Assembly: GCA_017625035.1 (NCBI GenBank)
Contig: JAGALX010000041.1
Span: 1 to 64,000, forward strand
Direction: 5' to 3'
DNA from: Clostridia bacterium
GTDB lineage: Bacteria; Bacillota; Clostridia; TANB77; CAG-508
DNA length: 64,000 bases
The first letter of the stretch is position 1. Every line of letters begins with the position of its first letter. The notes below the pieces were generated by a model that saw only the letters and a list, made by a program, of their open reading frames with translations, made no database searches and was not told the origin of the DNA. Shown piece after piece: positions 17,778 to 28,498 of the stretch. A program made the translations under genes and the position numbers.

Positions 17778-19214
17778 CTACATCTCAGTACGTACATTAA
17801 TAGTATGTACTACAGAATTAACTCTATCAATAACATAATTCATATAATAATTTTCACTACCATTCTCAACTTTTTTAAACACTTCCATCAAAGATATTGC
17901 CATTTTTTCTCCTGTTTCAGCATTGTATAATCCGTATAAAGATTCTTCTGCATTATATAAGAATACAATTCCATTTACATTTTCTTTAACATTTGGAATA
18001 ACAACTACACTATCACCACTTTGAGCTATAGAGCATCCAATATCTTGATATTGAGGTTCAATTAACTTTTTGCCATTTATATCATATAATCCCCATAGAC
18101 CATTTTGCTTAGCAGGTATATATTTATCAGCAAAAACATATTTATTTGAAATATCTGTATATAAATTTTCATCAATTCCTATTTGTTCAAATAATGGATA
18201 TAATATAATTTTTCCATCAGAATTTATTATACCATATTTATTATTTTCATTAATCAAAAAATATTGAAAATTATTATCAATTTCGATTATATCACTATAT
18301 TGTGATGTAATACTTTTTACAACTTCCTGACTATCTAGATTTAAATATAATATACATTTTTGATTGTCATTACTTGTTACTACACTTAATGTTTTTGTCC
18401 CTTCATTAAACTCTATATTTGAATATTTACAACTCGCTACATAAGAATTTAACTTTTCATTATTTGTATAACTTGCAACACCAATATTTCCGTCAGAATC
18501 GTTTACTATACTCATTCCATATTTTAATAATCTTTTATTAGTATAACTATATTCCGTAGATGGGACAATATCTCCTCGGTTAGATTCTGCTAATAATTCT
18601 AAATAATCTAATGTATAAATTTCAATAGAATTTTGTTTTGAATCATAGAAAATAGATACATTAAATCCGATTTCTATAGCTTGAATACTTGCATATATTT
18701 TATCATTAACATATTTCACATTATTATTAAGTGTGAAGTATTCATATTTTATTTCATTATTCGTTATAGAATTTGATTCTTGTGTAGTATTATTTTTTTC
18801 ACTTTTTTTATTGATTATTGATTTGTAAATTTTATTAGAGCCTGAAATATATGATGTATATTCATTTTCTATTTTTATATGGCACTTTGTTTTATCTTCA
18901 CCTTTTTTCTTATATTCACTGTTATAATATTGATAATTTAGCAATGTGGATAATTGTTGAACAGAAAAATATATTTGGCCATTTTCTTCTATAATTTTAC
19001 CTTTTTCATCTTTTAATACTAATGAATCTTCTATATTTGTTTGCAAAATTCCATCTATTGAAAATTTTAATTTTTTTGATTCTTTTGTTTTTAAATAAAC
19101 TACTAGTATAATTCCTAAAATAATTAAAACTATTAGAATTTTTATTAATAGTTTAATTATTTTTCTTTTTTTATCATGTTGATATGCTAATTCATGTTCA
19201 TCTATAAGAGTCAT
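17778..19214 (-). CDS. Membrane-anchored WG-repeat protein
   Basis: 478 residues. A cytoplasmic Lys/Arg-rich start is followed by one membrane segment (about 23-44). Next comes a copper-amine-oxidase-N-like region (about 75-215, with QIYFSVQQLSTLLNYQYYNSE). The C-terminal half holds WG-type repeats: NKYGIINSDGKIILYPLFEQIG, cut by an insertion, then NGLWGLYDINGKKLIEPQYQDIG and SLYGLYNAETGEKM. The domain should be extracellular and is probably structural or ligand-binding. Monocistronic, between recN and tgt. The function is not known. Confidence 0.75.
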   Translation of the reverse strand: MTLIDEHELAYQHDKKRKIIKLLIKILIVLIILGIILVVYLKTKESKKLKFSIDGILQTNIEDSLVLKDEKGKIIEENGQIYFSVQQLSTLLNYQYYNSEYKKKGEDKTKCHIKIENEYTSYISGSNKIYKSIINKKSEKNNTTQESNSITNNEIKYEYFTLNNNVKYVNDKIYASIQAIEIGFNVSIFYDSKQNSIEIYTLDYLELLAESNRGDIVPSTEYSYTNKRLLKYGMSIVNDSDGNIGVASYTNNEKLNSYVASCKYSNIEFNEGTKTLSVVTSNDNQKCILYLNLDSQEVVKSITSQYSDIIEIDNNFQYFLINENNKYGIINSDGKIILYPLFEQIGIDENLYTDISNKYVFADKYIPAKQNGLWGLYDINGKKLIEPQYQDIGCSIAQSGDSVVVIPNVKENVNGIVFLYNAEESLYGLYNAETGEKMAISLMEVFKKVENGSENYYMNYVIDRVNSVVHTINVRTEM

Positions 19215-19356
19215 ATTCTACATCCTTTCAAAAAAATATTATTACTTATATTGTACTATTTGCAAAACATCTGCATTGTAACTTGGATTAGTCGTCCTTT
19301 TAATAATTGATTTAATAGTATTTTTTTATAAATTCAATGGTAATAATACTTTATTT

Positions 19357-20490
<1,134 letters not shown>

Positions 20491-20622
20491 CTACCTTTCT
20501 TCACTTTTAATTTTTGGATTTTTATATTTGTTTTTTGATGCTAACTTAAAATTTCTATTTTTTGGTTTAAATTTAGGAGCACCTTCTCTTAACGAGCGTA
20601 TAAATTTTTGTCGCTCTGTCAT
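20491..20622 (-). CDS. Small basic protein (43 aa) between tgt and the ART-like gene
   Basis: The ATG at 20622 lies 7 nt after the upstream stop codon. The upstream gene's own last codons supply a GGTGA Shine-Dalgarno with 7-nt spacing. The product is strongly basic (MTERQKFIRSLREG... then many Lys/Asn/Arg) with no membrane segment. Its spacing and ribosome binding site argue for a real gene in the operon. An RNA-binding role is conceivable from charge only. Confidence 0.55.
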   Translation of the reverse strand: MTERQKFIRSLREGAPKFKPKNRNFKLASKNKYKNPKIKSEER

Positions 20623-20629
20623 TTCCTGT

Positions 20630-21460
20630 TCACCGTGTTGTTTTTATTTTATTGTCTAAATCAGATTGATGTACTTCACCATTAAGCTCTTTATTTTTTT
20701 CACTTTTTTTTCTATGCTTAATAATATGCTTTATAGTAGGTAGAAGATTTTTGTCATTATATATCCCTTCTATTTTAAATAAGTGTTTGATTGTTTGCAC
20801 ACTATTTCTTAAATTTTTGAAAATCCCCTTATTTTTGTATCCTAATTTTATTGCTTCATTTTTTATAAAGTGTATATAATCTGATTTAGCATCATATTGT
20901 GTTTTTTTATCATTAAGCTCTTCGGGCAATGCTTCTCTAAACTTTATATCATATGTTCCTGTTTCTGGGTTTATTATTGGATTCCCATCTTCGTTATTTC
21001 TTACTAAATCTGGAACTAAGAAAATGGGCTTTACTTTATTATTAGGCAATGCGTAAACTCCTTCATGCATTATGACATCATCAAACGGTCTTACTTTAAA
21101 ATTCTCTAAGTCGAATTTATTAGTAGGTGAAATTTTTAATGCACTTACTACCATAGCTGGATTTAAAAAAGGATTAGTTTCTTTTTTTGTATTAGTTAAG
21201 TTCTTCATGTAATTTTCTATAGTAGGTGTTCCATTAAAGAAAAATACACAAGGTGCTCCATATGAAGTTATCATATCGGACGGTCTTAGGTGTTGAGATT
21301 CTACTATTTTATCAGTTATTTCTCTATTAGGTGTTATATGGTACAATCCATTTTCTATTATTAATTTTTTTTGTGTCTCATCTAAATTAGATCTTATACC
21401 TTTTAAAGCAGTTGCGATAACAGCCTTTACTGGTGTTGTAATAAAATTTCTTAATTTCAC
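20630..21460 (-). CDS. Putative ADP-ribosyltransferase-fold protein inside the queA-tgt operon
   Basis: 276 residues, GTG start with GGAG 6 nt upstream. Residues 39-60 read LYHITPNREITDKIVESQHL, resembling the opening of DarT/DUF4433 and other ART-fold enzymes (YHIT, then a helix and 'L.PS'). SYGAPCVFFFNGTP (66-79) fits the next strand-turn. A PFDDVIMHEGVYALP segment follows. The C-terminal 60 residues are Lys-rich and basic. ART membership is an inference from this pattern. No NAD-binding Glu can be assigned with confidence. It lies 32 nt downstream of queA and upstream of the 43-aa gene and tgt. Confidence 0.5.
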   Translation of the reverse strand: MKLRNFITTPVKAVIATALKGIRSNLDETQKKLIIENGLYHITPNREITDKIVESQHLRPSDMITSYGAPCVFFFNGTPTIENYMKNLTNTKKETNPFLNPAMVVSALKISPTNKFDLENFKVRPFDDVIMHEGVYALPNNKVKPIFLVPDLVRNNEDGNPIINPETGTYDIKFREALPEELNDKKTQYDAKSDYIHFIKNEAIKLGYKNKGIFKNLRNSVQTIKHLFKIEGIYNDKNLLPTIKHIIKHRKKSEKNKELNGEVHQSDLDNKIKTTR

Positions 21461-21492
21461 TTGTTACTCCTTTACATTCCAGATTTTGCTAG

Positions 21493-22518
21493 TTAACTTA
21501 TAAACATTGCATCTCCAAAACTAAAAAATCTATACTGTTCCTTAACAGCTTCATTATATGCATTTAATACAAACTCTCTTCCTGCTAAAGCAGATACTAA
21601 CATTACAAGTGTTGATTCTGGTAAATGAAAATTTGTAATTAATGCATTAATACATTTAAATTTGTATCCTGGGTATATAAAAATACTAGTATCACCTTCA
21701 ACTTCTTTTACAAATCCATTTTCATCTGCAACAGATTCCAATACTCTACAAGATGTAGTACCAACTGCTATAATTCTTCCTCCATTTTTTCTTGCATTGT
21801 TTATTTTTTCTGCATCTTCTTTTTTTATGTAATAATGCTCTGTGTGCATATCATGGTCTTCAATATTTTCTTCTTTTACTGGTCTGAATGTACCAATTCC
21901 AACATGTAGTGTAACATTTGCAATTTCTACACCTTTGGCCTTTATTTCATTGAATAGCTCTTCTGTAAAATGAAGTCCCGCTGTTGGTGCTGCTGCAGAA
22001 CCATCATATTTTGCATAAACAGTTTGATATCTTTCTTTTTTATCTAATTTTTCTTTTATATATGGTGGTAGTGGCATTAGTCCGATTTGATCTAATATTT
22101 CATTAAAAATACCATCATAAGAAAATTTTACTTTTCGACTTCCGCCTTCCATTTTATCTAATATTTCAGCTTTTAATAATCCATCACCAAAATTAACTTT
22201 TACTCCTGGCATTAATTTTTTACCTGGTTTTACCATTACTTCCCATGTATCGCCTTCAATTCTGTTTAATAATAGAAATTCTACATTAGCTCCAGTTTCG
22301 TCTTTAATTCCGTATAATCTTGCTGGAATTACTTTAGTGTTATTTCTTACTAGGCAATCTCCTGGTTTTAAATAGTTTAATATATCTTTGAAAATTTTAT
22401 GCTCTATTGTTTTATTTTGTTTATTTAATACCATTAATCTTGATTCATCTCTTTTTTCGATTGGAACTTGAGCTATTAGCTCTTTTGGTAATTCGTAGTT
22501 AAAATCTGATAATTTCAT
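21493..22518 (-). CDS. queA: S-adenosylmethionine:tRNA ribosyltransferase-isomerase QueA
   Basis: 341 residues from the chosen ATG, which gives the family start [18 protein letters not shown] longer start at 22539 (adds MKGFEIK) has no ribosome binding site. Motifs: [22 protein letters not shown], the PLPPYI segment, and [14 protein letters not shown]. It adds the epoxyqueuosine ring from SAM to preQ1-tRNA. Operon with the metalloprotease upstream and the ART-like gene, 43-aa gene and tgt downstream. Confidence 0.95.
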   Translation of the reverse strand: MKLSDFNYELPKELIAQVPIEKRDESRLMVLNKQNKTIEHKIFKDILNYLKPGDCLVRNNTKVIPARLYGIKDETGANVEFLLLNRIEGDTWEVMVKPGKKLMPGVKVNFGDGLLKAEILDKMEGGSRKVKFSYDGIFNEILDQIGLMPLPPYIKEKLDKKERYQTVYAKYDGSAAAPTAGLHFTEELFNEIKAKGVEIANVTLHVGIGTFRPVKEENIEDHDMHTEHYYIKKEDAEKINNARKNGGRIIAVGTTSCRVLESVADENGFVKEVEGDTSIFIYPGYKFKCINALITNFHLPESTLVMLVSALAGREFVLNAYNEAVKEQYRFFSFGDAMFIS

Positions 22519-22543
22519 TTTTATTTCAAATCCTTTCATTATT

Positions 22544-23863
22544 CTATATTTTAGAGCTTATTGCTTTTATTAATACTTGTGTTTTTTCTATTACATTTTT
22601 TGGCTCTTCAAATTCAGTTAATTTTTTGCTATTAATAAAATTACTTTCATTTACTGGTTTATATTTGTAAATTTCGGGATTTAAACCAATATATTTGTTA
22701 TTACTTTGTATTTTTAAGCTCATATAATCTTTATACCAATTATATAAACTTTTTGATTTTTCTTCTTTATATCCATATTTTTCGTTATCGTGTAACACAG
22801 GAACATCATATCCATATGTTTGTGAATTTCGCTCTAAAGTATGTAAAAATTCGTGTACAAAAACTTCTTCTGGAAATTGGTTTATTTTTTTATTGTATAT
22901 AAATTCATAACTTTTGCTAGATGTTGGCATTCTAATATCAGAATAACCAATTCCTTTATATTCCATGCTACCTAAGCCAATCCAATCTTTGATTGGTATA
23001 CTTGATTTTTCATCAGTTAATCGTGCACAAACAAATATATGATCATAATCTTTTTTTGATAAGTATGAATCTATTTCATCTGATATATTTTCAGGACTAA
23101 TATAGTATCCTTTATCTTCATCATATGAAAGTGCTGTAATTGGGCTATTTATTTCTATGATATCACATGATGCAGTCATTAAATTATTAGAAAATTCTGC
23201 ACATGTTGTTTTAAATCTATCTATACAATTATGTAATTGTTCAATATCTTTTTCAGACATTTGGTATTTATAATTTCCTTCAGGTAATTTTACATTAGTT
23301 TCTTTAAAAATGAAACATACAAAGTTCCAATTATTATCTGAATCTAATGCTCCTTCTTCTATTTTTAAATCAGAAAACCATGCTGTTCCTTTTACATTTC
23401 CTTTTTCTGTATCTCCACCTAGCATAAATGCAATTTCTATTTCTTCAAGTTGTTTAGAATTGAACATTAAGGTTACCTTTTGCCAATCATTACTTCCGAT
23501 TATACATTCTGATTGATCAAAAGAATTTAATATGCTAATTTTGGCTCCACTATTATTTACTGTATTATCTAATACTTCTACATTTTCAGTTTTTATCATA
23601 CATGTTATTTTATATGGTGTGTTTTTGTTTACTTTTATTTTTTTATAAAATGTAGAGTTGTTGTAATTTTTATTTTCTATTTTATAACTATTTGTTTCAG
23701 AGCATTTTTCTTTACTATCTCTAGAAAAAATGGTATTATCTTTTATAGATACGGCTTTACTGAAATATCCGTAACCAAATTTGTTATATGCAATATTAAA
23801 TACTAATAGTGATATAGTAATTAATATTACTATGAATACTATGTTTTTTAGAAATTTTTTCAT
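22544..23863 (-). CDS. Membrane-anchored putative zinc metalloprotease
   Basis: 439 residues from the ATG that has GGAGG at good spacing (an in-frame upstream start adds six residues). One N-terminal membrane segment (about 5-22) is followed by a jelly-roll/carbohydrate-binding-like region (about 60-170: [20 protein letters not shown]-type strands, [13 protein letters not shown]). A C-terminal domain carries [15 protein letters not shown], an HExxH zinc site. The domain should face outside the cell. The third ligand is not clear. Head gene of the queA-tgt operon with its own promoter. Family not recognised. Confidence 0.65.
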   Translation of the reverse strand: MKKFLKNIVFIVILITISLLVFNIAYNKFGYGYFSKAVSIKDNTIFSRDSKEKCSETNSYKIENKNYNNSTFYKKIKVNKNTPYKITCMIKTENVEVLDNTVNNSGAKISILNSFDQSECIIGSNDWQKVTLMFNSKQLEEIEIAFMLGGDTEKGNVKGTAWFSDLKIEEGALDSDNNWNFVCFIFKETNVKLPEGNYKYQMSEKDIEQLHNCIDRFKTTCAEFSNNLMTASCDIIEINSPITALSYDEDKGYYISPENISDEIDSYLSKKDYDHIFVCARLTDEKSSIPIKDWIGLGSMEYKGIGYSDIRMPTSSKSYEFIYNKKINQFPEEVFVHEFLHTLERNSQTYGYDVPVLHDNEKYGYKEEKSKSLYNWYKDYMSLKIQSNNKYIGLNPEIYKYKPVNESNFINSKKLTEFEEPKNVIEKTQVLIKAISSKI

Positions 23864-23891
23864 ATTTCCTCCAATAATCATTATGTTATCT

Positions 23892-23920
23892 ATTATACTA
23901 AATTTTTCCTGAAATTACAA
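23892..23920 (-). promoter_or_regulatory. Promoter of the metalloprotease-queA-tgt operon
   Basis: TTGTAA and TATAAT are separated by 17 nt, about 28 nt before the metalloprotease start. Confidence 0.6.
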
Positions 23921-23997
23921 CACCTTTCTTGGAATTAGAAATGGACGGCAATGTCATTAGATTCATTATGTCAAGCCATATTTTTTAGTGTCGGAAA

Positions 23998-24046
23998 AGG
24001 GACATAGAAATCGATTCACTTGCAAGTAAATCAATTTTTATGTCCC
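23998..24046. repeat. Palindromic hairpin with GGGACAT ends
   Basis: GGGACATAGAAATCGATT... is almost perfectly complementary to the segment ending in ATGTCCC, with the centre at CTTGCAAG. It is followed by AATTTTTC on the plus strand. It is near the end of greA and may act as a terminator. The GGGAC/GTCCC ends resemble the dispersed repeat family elsewhere in the window. Confidence 0.5.
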
Positions 24047-24130
24047 AATTTTTCAATTCAGCTTCAGTTCAATTTTTAGCCAGTTTCGGATTTATCTGTC
24101 TGCGTTCGCGCTGTTTTTTGTTTTTCACTT

Positions 24131-24610
24131 TTATTTTGATATTCCTAAAATTTTATATTTTACAAGACCTGCTGGTGCTTCTACATCTACAGTTTGGTTC
24201 TTTTTAGCTCCTAGTAAAGCTTTTCCTATTGGAGATTCATTTGATATTCTGTTTTGTGTTAAATCAACTTCTGTTGATCCTACTATTGTATATGAAATTT
24301 CTTCATCAAATTCAATATCTAGTAATTTTACTGTATTTCCAACTTGTACTGTTTTTGTATCGATTTCTGATTCGTCGATTATTTTTGCATATCTTATTTT
24401 ATTTTCTAATTCACCGATTAGAGCCTCATTTTCTGCTTGTGCATTTTTTGCTTCATCATATTCTGAGTTTTCTGATAAATCTCCAAATCCTATTGCTATT
24501 TTTATTTTTTCTGATATTTCAGCTCTTTTTTCTGTTTTTAAATACTCTAATTGCTTTTCTAAATTATTATACCCTTCTTGAGTTAATATTACTTCTTTGT
24601 TTTCTTCCAT
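24131..24610 (-). CDS. greA: Transcription elongation factor GreA
   Basis: 159 residues, standard. The N-terminal coiled coil ends at the acidic tip SENSEYDEAKNAQ (about residues 46-58), which reaches the RNA polymerase active site. The C-terminal FKBP-like domain carries NRISNESPIGKALLGAKKNQ. It stimulates cleavage of backtracked transcripts. Single gene with its own promoter. Confidence 0.96.
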   Translation of the reverse strand: MEENKEVILTQEGYNNLEKQLEYLKTEKRAEISEKIKIAIGFGDLSENSEYDEAKNAQAENEALIGELENKIRYAKIIDESEIDTKTVQVGNTVKLLDIEFDEEISYTIVGSTEVDLTQNRISNESPIGKALLGAKKNQTVDVEAPAGLVKYKILGISK

Positions 24611-24671
24611 GTGTATTCAGTCCTTTCTTAATTTACAATTTCGTAATTACAAATCATTTTTGACCCAACAT

Positions 24672-24700
24672 ATATTAATCCTTTTTACTATATTTGTCAA
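24672..24700 (-). promoter_or_regulatory. greA promoter
   Basis: TTGACA and TAATAT are separated by 17 nt. The leader is about 60 nt long. Confidence 0.6.
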
Positions 24701-24727
24701 GTACTAATTTTACATAGATAATAGTAA

Positions 24728-25597
24728 CTATAATTCACCATTATTTAATATATCACCACTATTTCCTATTAAATAACTAATTTCACATTTATTATTAATA
24801 AAATTTGTTTTAAACTCTTTATAATTCATATTAATAGTGCAACTTTCATATAGTATATTTTTATCAAAACCTTCAAAATTTAATACACTATTTTCATTAC
24901 AATCATAATTTATCATTATATTTTCAATAATGGTTCCTTGATAGCTATTCTTCATTTTTAGTTTTTTATTATTTAAATTAATTATAATAGCATTCCTATT
25001 TAAATTAAATTTATCAAAAAACTTTTCATCATAATCAAAATTTACTATTATTTTAGCTTTTTTTAAACTTTTTTTAGTATTACTCGAAATTGTATATATT
25101 ATTTCTCCATTATTTTCTAATCTATTTTCCAGCCTTTTTAATTTTTTAATTTTATCTGTAACAATATTTATATATTTAAACTTTGTAGCCAAATCCATTA
25201 TTATTTCTTTATTTTTATCATTGCTTATGGCTATATGTAATTCATCTAATATCATATCTTCATTTTTATAAGAATATATGTAATTTAGTATCTGACCAAT
25301 TAAATTTTTCATTAAAATTTTTCCATTGAGACATTTAATATTTTGCTCTTCAAAATTTGATTTTTCAATTGCAAGTTTATTTGATATTGCTAACGCATCT
25401 ATATTATTATCATTCATGGATTTTTTTATTTTTATAAATTGTTTTTCTTTTATATCATAATTATTAATTAATATTTGAAATTTATTATCTTCAATTTTAT
25501 TTACTGAAATTTTAAAGAATATTTTATTAATTGCTTTTTTTAAAATATTTGTATTTAAATCATCTTTATAATTCAAATACCCTATTATATAATCCAT
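24728..25597 (-). CDS. Hypothetical protein, very Asn/Lys/Ile-rich
   Basis: 289 residues from the ATG at 25597 (MDYIIGYLNYKDD...). No signal peptide or membrane segment and no motif I recognise. The C-terminal part is strand-like (NLNNKKLKMKNSYQG, ISYLIGNSGDIL). The ribosome binding site AGGTG lies inside the 3' arm of the terminator hairpin that follows the GH18 gene, so expression may depend on whether that hairpin forms. A GTG three codons earlier lies within the hairpin and is unlikely. Confidence 0.6.
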   Translation of the reverse strand: MDYIIGYLNYKDDLNTNILKKAINKIFFKISVNKIEDNKFQILINNYDIKEKQFIKIKKSMNDNNIDALAISNKLAIEKSNFEEQNIKCLNGKILMKNLIGQILNYIYSYKNEDMILDELHIAISNDKNKEIIMDLATKFKYINIVTDKIKKLKRLENRLENNGEIIYTISSNTKKSLKKAKIIVNFDYDEKFFDKFNLNRNAIIINLNNKKLKMKNSYQGTIIENIMINYDCNENSVLNFEGFDKNILYESCTINMNYKEFKTNFINNKCEISYLIGNSGDILNNGEL

Positions 25598-25637
25598 AAA
25601 AAACACCTACACTTAAATATAGTATGTAGGTGTTTTT
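25598..25637 (-). terminator. Terminator after the GH18 gene, overlapping the next gene's RBS
   Basis: AAAAACACCTACA pairs with TGTAGGTGTTTTT and the T run continues to the next ATG. The AGGTG in the 3' arm (25604-25608) sits 6 nt before that ATG. Confidence 0.75.
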
Positions 25638-25640
25638 ATT

Positions 25641-27296
25641 TTATTCCATTAATTTTTGTTTAACTATAGTCCAAATAGATTCATCTTCATATCCTTTTTG
25701 CCAAAATGCTGCTCCTGCTAAGTTATATTTATTTACTAAATTTAATTTTTCACTTATTGATTGTTCATCTTCTATCCACATTTTATAAGTCACATTATTT
25801 TTATTATACTCAATGTAATTTTGCTTAGAGTCTTCTAACCATTGAACTTCTAAATCTGATGTAATATATTTATCTACATTTTTTGTTGCTACAAAATCAC
25901 CTTTTAGTTCATTATCTGATTGTTTCCATAATATTGTGTAAAATGGAATTCCTAAAATAATTTTACTTGGATCAACTTCTTCTTGATTTATAAATTTATT
26001 TATATTTCTTTCTACCCAATAATATGCAGCTGTACTTCCTGCTACTTCTGACGACTTTCCATGTTGATCATATGCCATGAAAACTATATAATCTGCTACA
26101 TCACCTATTAAATTTCGGTCAAAACATAAAGACCAATTTTCTGAACCATCTGGCTCTGTAACATCTACAGATAATTTAGCATTAACAGCTTCTAATTTAG
26201 GTTTTAGCTCTATTATAAATCTTGATAAATAATCTTTATCTTTTAAATAAATATTTTCGAAATCAATATTTATTCCATCTAAATTATATTTTTTTACGTA
26301 ATTTACAATTTGATTTATCATATTTTGTCTTTTTTTATAATCTCTTATCCATTCAGAAAATTCATCCATTTTTTCTTTATTATCGCTATTATTAGCTACC
26401 ATTGGCCATACTTCGTAATTATTTGCTTTTGCCCAATTTATATAATTTACACCTTCTGTACCCACATTTTCTTTTAGTTTACTATCTTGTATATAGAAAA
26501 AAGAAGGAGAAACAACATTTACACCATTATATTTTACGTTTTCGTCATTTTCAGGAGCTTTAGCGTATTCAGAAAAATATTCCCATACAAGGCTTATAGT
26601 TTTATTTTCTTTTACCGGTTCTTCTCTTTCTATTATTGATTCTGTTAAATTTTCATTTTTTATATATCCAATTTTTCCATTTTCAGTTTTAACAAGTGTC
26701 CATCCCTCGTAGTTAATAATTTCTTCGTTTGGGACAATTGATACTTTTGAGCCTTCATCTAATTTTTCTAAAGATTTCGAAAATTCTGTATTTTTATATT
26801 TTACATTTGTAGATTTGGTTGTTTTAGCCGTTTGTAGTTTTCTATCTAATGATTCTATGACAACAGTATTATTTTTTTCGATGTATTTTACATTTATATT
26901 GTATACCTCTTCGATTTTTGATATTGGAATATAATATGTATCATTTTTTTTTATAATTTTTGAATTGGATTTATTTCCGTTTATATCTAATATTTCATCA
27001 TCAATATGAAAACATGCTGTTTTGCCATTTGATGCTGCTATTATATAATTGTATTGTTCATCATAATATAGATATTTGTCGTAATAATTTTCAATATCTT
27101 GTTTAGATATATAAATTGTCCCATCATCTTCGATAATAACTTCACCTTTCTTTTTACTTGTTACATTTGTGTAATTTATAACTAAGTTTGTTACATTTTC
27201 AGTCCCATCTTTTTTATAATTTGGTGCTATGTATAAGCAAAATGATACAAATGTTCCGAATAATATTACTAAAATTATATTTTTTATTGTTTTCAT
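25641..27296 (-). CDS. GH18-family glycosidase with CuAO-N-like and SH3 domains
   Basis: 551 residues. An N-terminal membrane/signal segment (about 5-24) is followed by a copper-amine-oxidase-N-like region (about 45-150), an SH3-like domain (about 165-225, YEGWTLVKTENGKIGYI) and a GH18 barrel (about 230-551). The catalytic motif is LDGINIDFENIY (DxxDxDxE). YIVFMAYDQHG and GAAFWQKGYED are further barrel motifs. This layout matches spore or cell-wall glycosylases of the YdhD/YaaH type acting on peptidoglycan-like or chitin-like glycans. Extracellular. A sporulation role is inferred from the family only. Confidence 0.85.
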   Translation of the reverse strand: MKTIKNIILVILFGTFVSFCLYIAPNYKKDGTENVTNLVINYTNVTSKKKGEVIIEDDGTIYISKQDIENYYDKYLYYDEQYNYIIAASNGKTACFHIDDEILDINGNKSNSKIIKKNDTYYIPISKIEEVYNINVKYIEKNNTVVIESLDRKLQTAKTTKSTNVKYKNTEFSKSLEKLDEGSKVSIVPNEEIINYEGWTLVKTENGKIGYIKNENLTESIIEREEPVKENKTISLVWEYFSEYAKAPENDENVKYNGVNVVSPSFFYIQDSKLKENVGTEGVNYINWAKANNYEVWPMVANNSDNKEKMDEFSEWIRDYKKRQNMINQIVNYVKKYNLDGINIDFENIYLKDKDYLSRFIIELKPKLEAVNAKLSVDVTEPDGSENWSLCFDRNLIGDVADYIVFMAYDQHGKSSEVAGSTAAYYWVERNINKFINQEEVDPSKIILGIPFYTILWKQSDNELKGDFVATKNVDKYITSDLEVQWLEDSKQNYIEYNKNNVTYKMWIEDEQSISEKLNLVNKYNLAGAAFWQKGYEDESIWTIVKQKLME

Positions 27297-27422
27297 AAAT
27301 ACTCCTTAAAATTTATTTTTTAATACCGTATATATGATACCATAAATATTTTTTTTAGTGAAGTATTATTGAATATTTTGTCATATTTTCGTATTGAAGT
27401 TATAGGTAAAGTCGATTTTTTA

Positions 27423-28313
27423 TTATATTTGCTCAATCTCTTTTTTTGTTAATCCAGTACATTCTATAATAACATCTATGCTAATTTGCTGCGCCAACAT
27501 TTTTTTAGCAATTTCATATTTTTCTTTTGATTTTCCCTCTTCAAAGCCTTTAATTCTACCTTCTTCTTTGCCTTTTAAATATCCATATTTTCTTACGGAA
27601 TATTGATCTCGTATGTATTTATCTCTTAGCTCTGCAAGTTCCCTTTCATGCTCTGATTCGCTCAATTGTTTTAATTTTTCTTTTGCATCATTTATTGCTT
27701 GTTTTGTTTCTTTTACATCTTTACAATCATTTTCATTTACCATCATTATCACCTCTGGATTTTTTATAAATTTTACCCAAAGATTTATACATTTAGATTC
27801 TTGTTTTTGCACGTATTTACTGAACTTTGGTAATTCAATTATATAAATTTCTAAAACATCTGTCAATATGATTTTTGAGTATTCTTCTTCTCTAATATTC
27901 CATTTTGTCATGTACTTTTTTATTGGCTTTAGTGTGTCTAATTCAAAGTCTGCTATCAAAACTACTATTGATTTATTTAATATTCCATATCCTTCTCCTT
28001 TTGAAATTGTTTTTGTGTACATTTTGCTCCAATAAAACATTATTCTTTGCTCTATATCGCTTTGGGCTACCACTTGCATTTCTATGTCACATTGTATATT
28101 TTTGTTTACTACAGCTTTTATATCCATTATTCCTACTTTATCCGTTATTATTTCTTTTTCTGTTATAGTACTATTATCTAATTTTACATCGGTTACTTTT
28201 GTTTTAAATATATCTCGCAGAAAAATGCTCGTAACTCGCTCCGCTCCTTCATATCCAAATGTTCTTTTAAAAATATAATCATTTGTTAATTTTAATAATG
28301 TTTGATCTGACAT
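27423..28313 (-). CDS. Rpn-family PD-(D/E)XK nuclease / putative transposase
   Basis: 296 residues. The N-terminus (LTNDYIFKRTFGYEGAERV..LRDIF) and the nuclease core (GIMDIKAVVNKNIQCDIEMQV, with Asp and the E-x-Q strand) match the Rpn/transposase_31 family. Members promote recA-independent recombination and often vary in copy number between strains. The C-terminal third has charged helices and a Gly/Lys/Glu-rich repeat (KGKEEGRIKGFEEGKSKEK) before a terminal helix. A sigma-A promoter and a hairpin precede it. Confidence 0.85.
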   Translation of the reverse strand: MSDQTLLKLTNDYIFKRTFGYEGAERVTSIFLRDIFKTKVTDVKLDNSTITEKEIITDKVGIMDIKAVVNKNIQCDIEMQVVAQSDIEQRIMFYWSKMYTKTISKGEGYGILNKSIVVLIADFELDTLKPIKKYMTKWNIREEEYSKIILTDVLEIYIIELPKFSKYVQKQESKCINLWVKFIKNPEVIMMVNENDCKDVKETKQAINDAKEKLKQLSESEHERELAELRDKYIRDQYSVRKYGYLKGKEEGRIKGFEEGKSKEKYEIAKKMLAQQISIDVIIECTGLTKKEIEQI

Positions 28314-28364
28314 AAAATCACTCCTTAAAAAATTGGGCAGAATTGCCGGAATTAAAATTTTTTG

Positions 28365-28402
28365 AAAAAAATAAAGAGCTAGTTATACTTTTTTATATAA
28401 CT
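28365..28402 (-). terminator. Hairpin with T run in the leader of the Rpn gene
   Basis: AGTTATA and TATAACT flank an A-rich loop, followed by AGCTCTTTATTTTTTT on the minus strand. It lies between the putative Rpn promoter and its start codon, so it could attenuate, but it could equally be the terminator of the exchanger gene. Confidence 0.45.
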
Positions 28403-28421
28403 TTGCCCCTAAACATCTATT

Positions 28422-28450
28422 ATTATATAATTATCTGCGAGATTTTTCAA
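28422..28450 (-). promoter_or_regulatory. Promoter for the Rpn nuclease gene
   Basis: TTGAAA and TATAAT are separated by 17 nt, about 110 nt before the start codon. Confidence 0.5.
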
Positions 28451-28498
28451 TATAAATCATCCTACAAATTTTGACTTTATTTTTTCAAAATAGCTATT

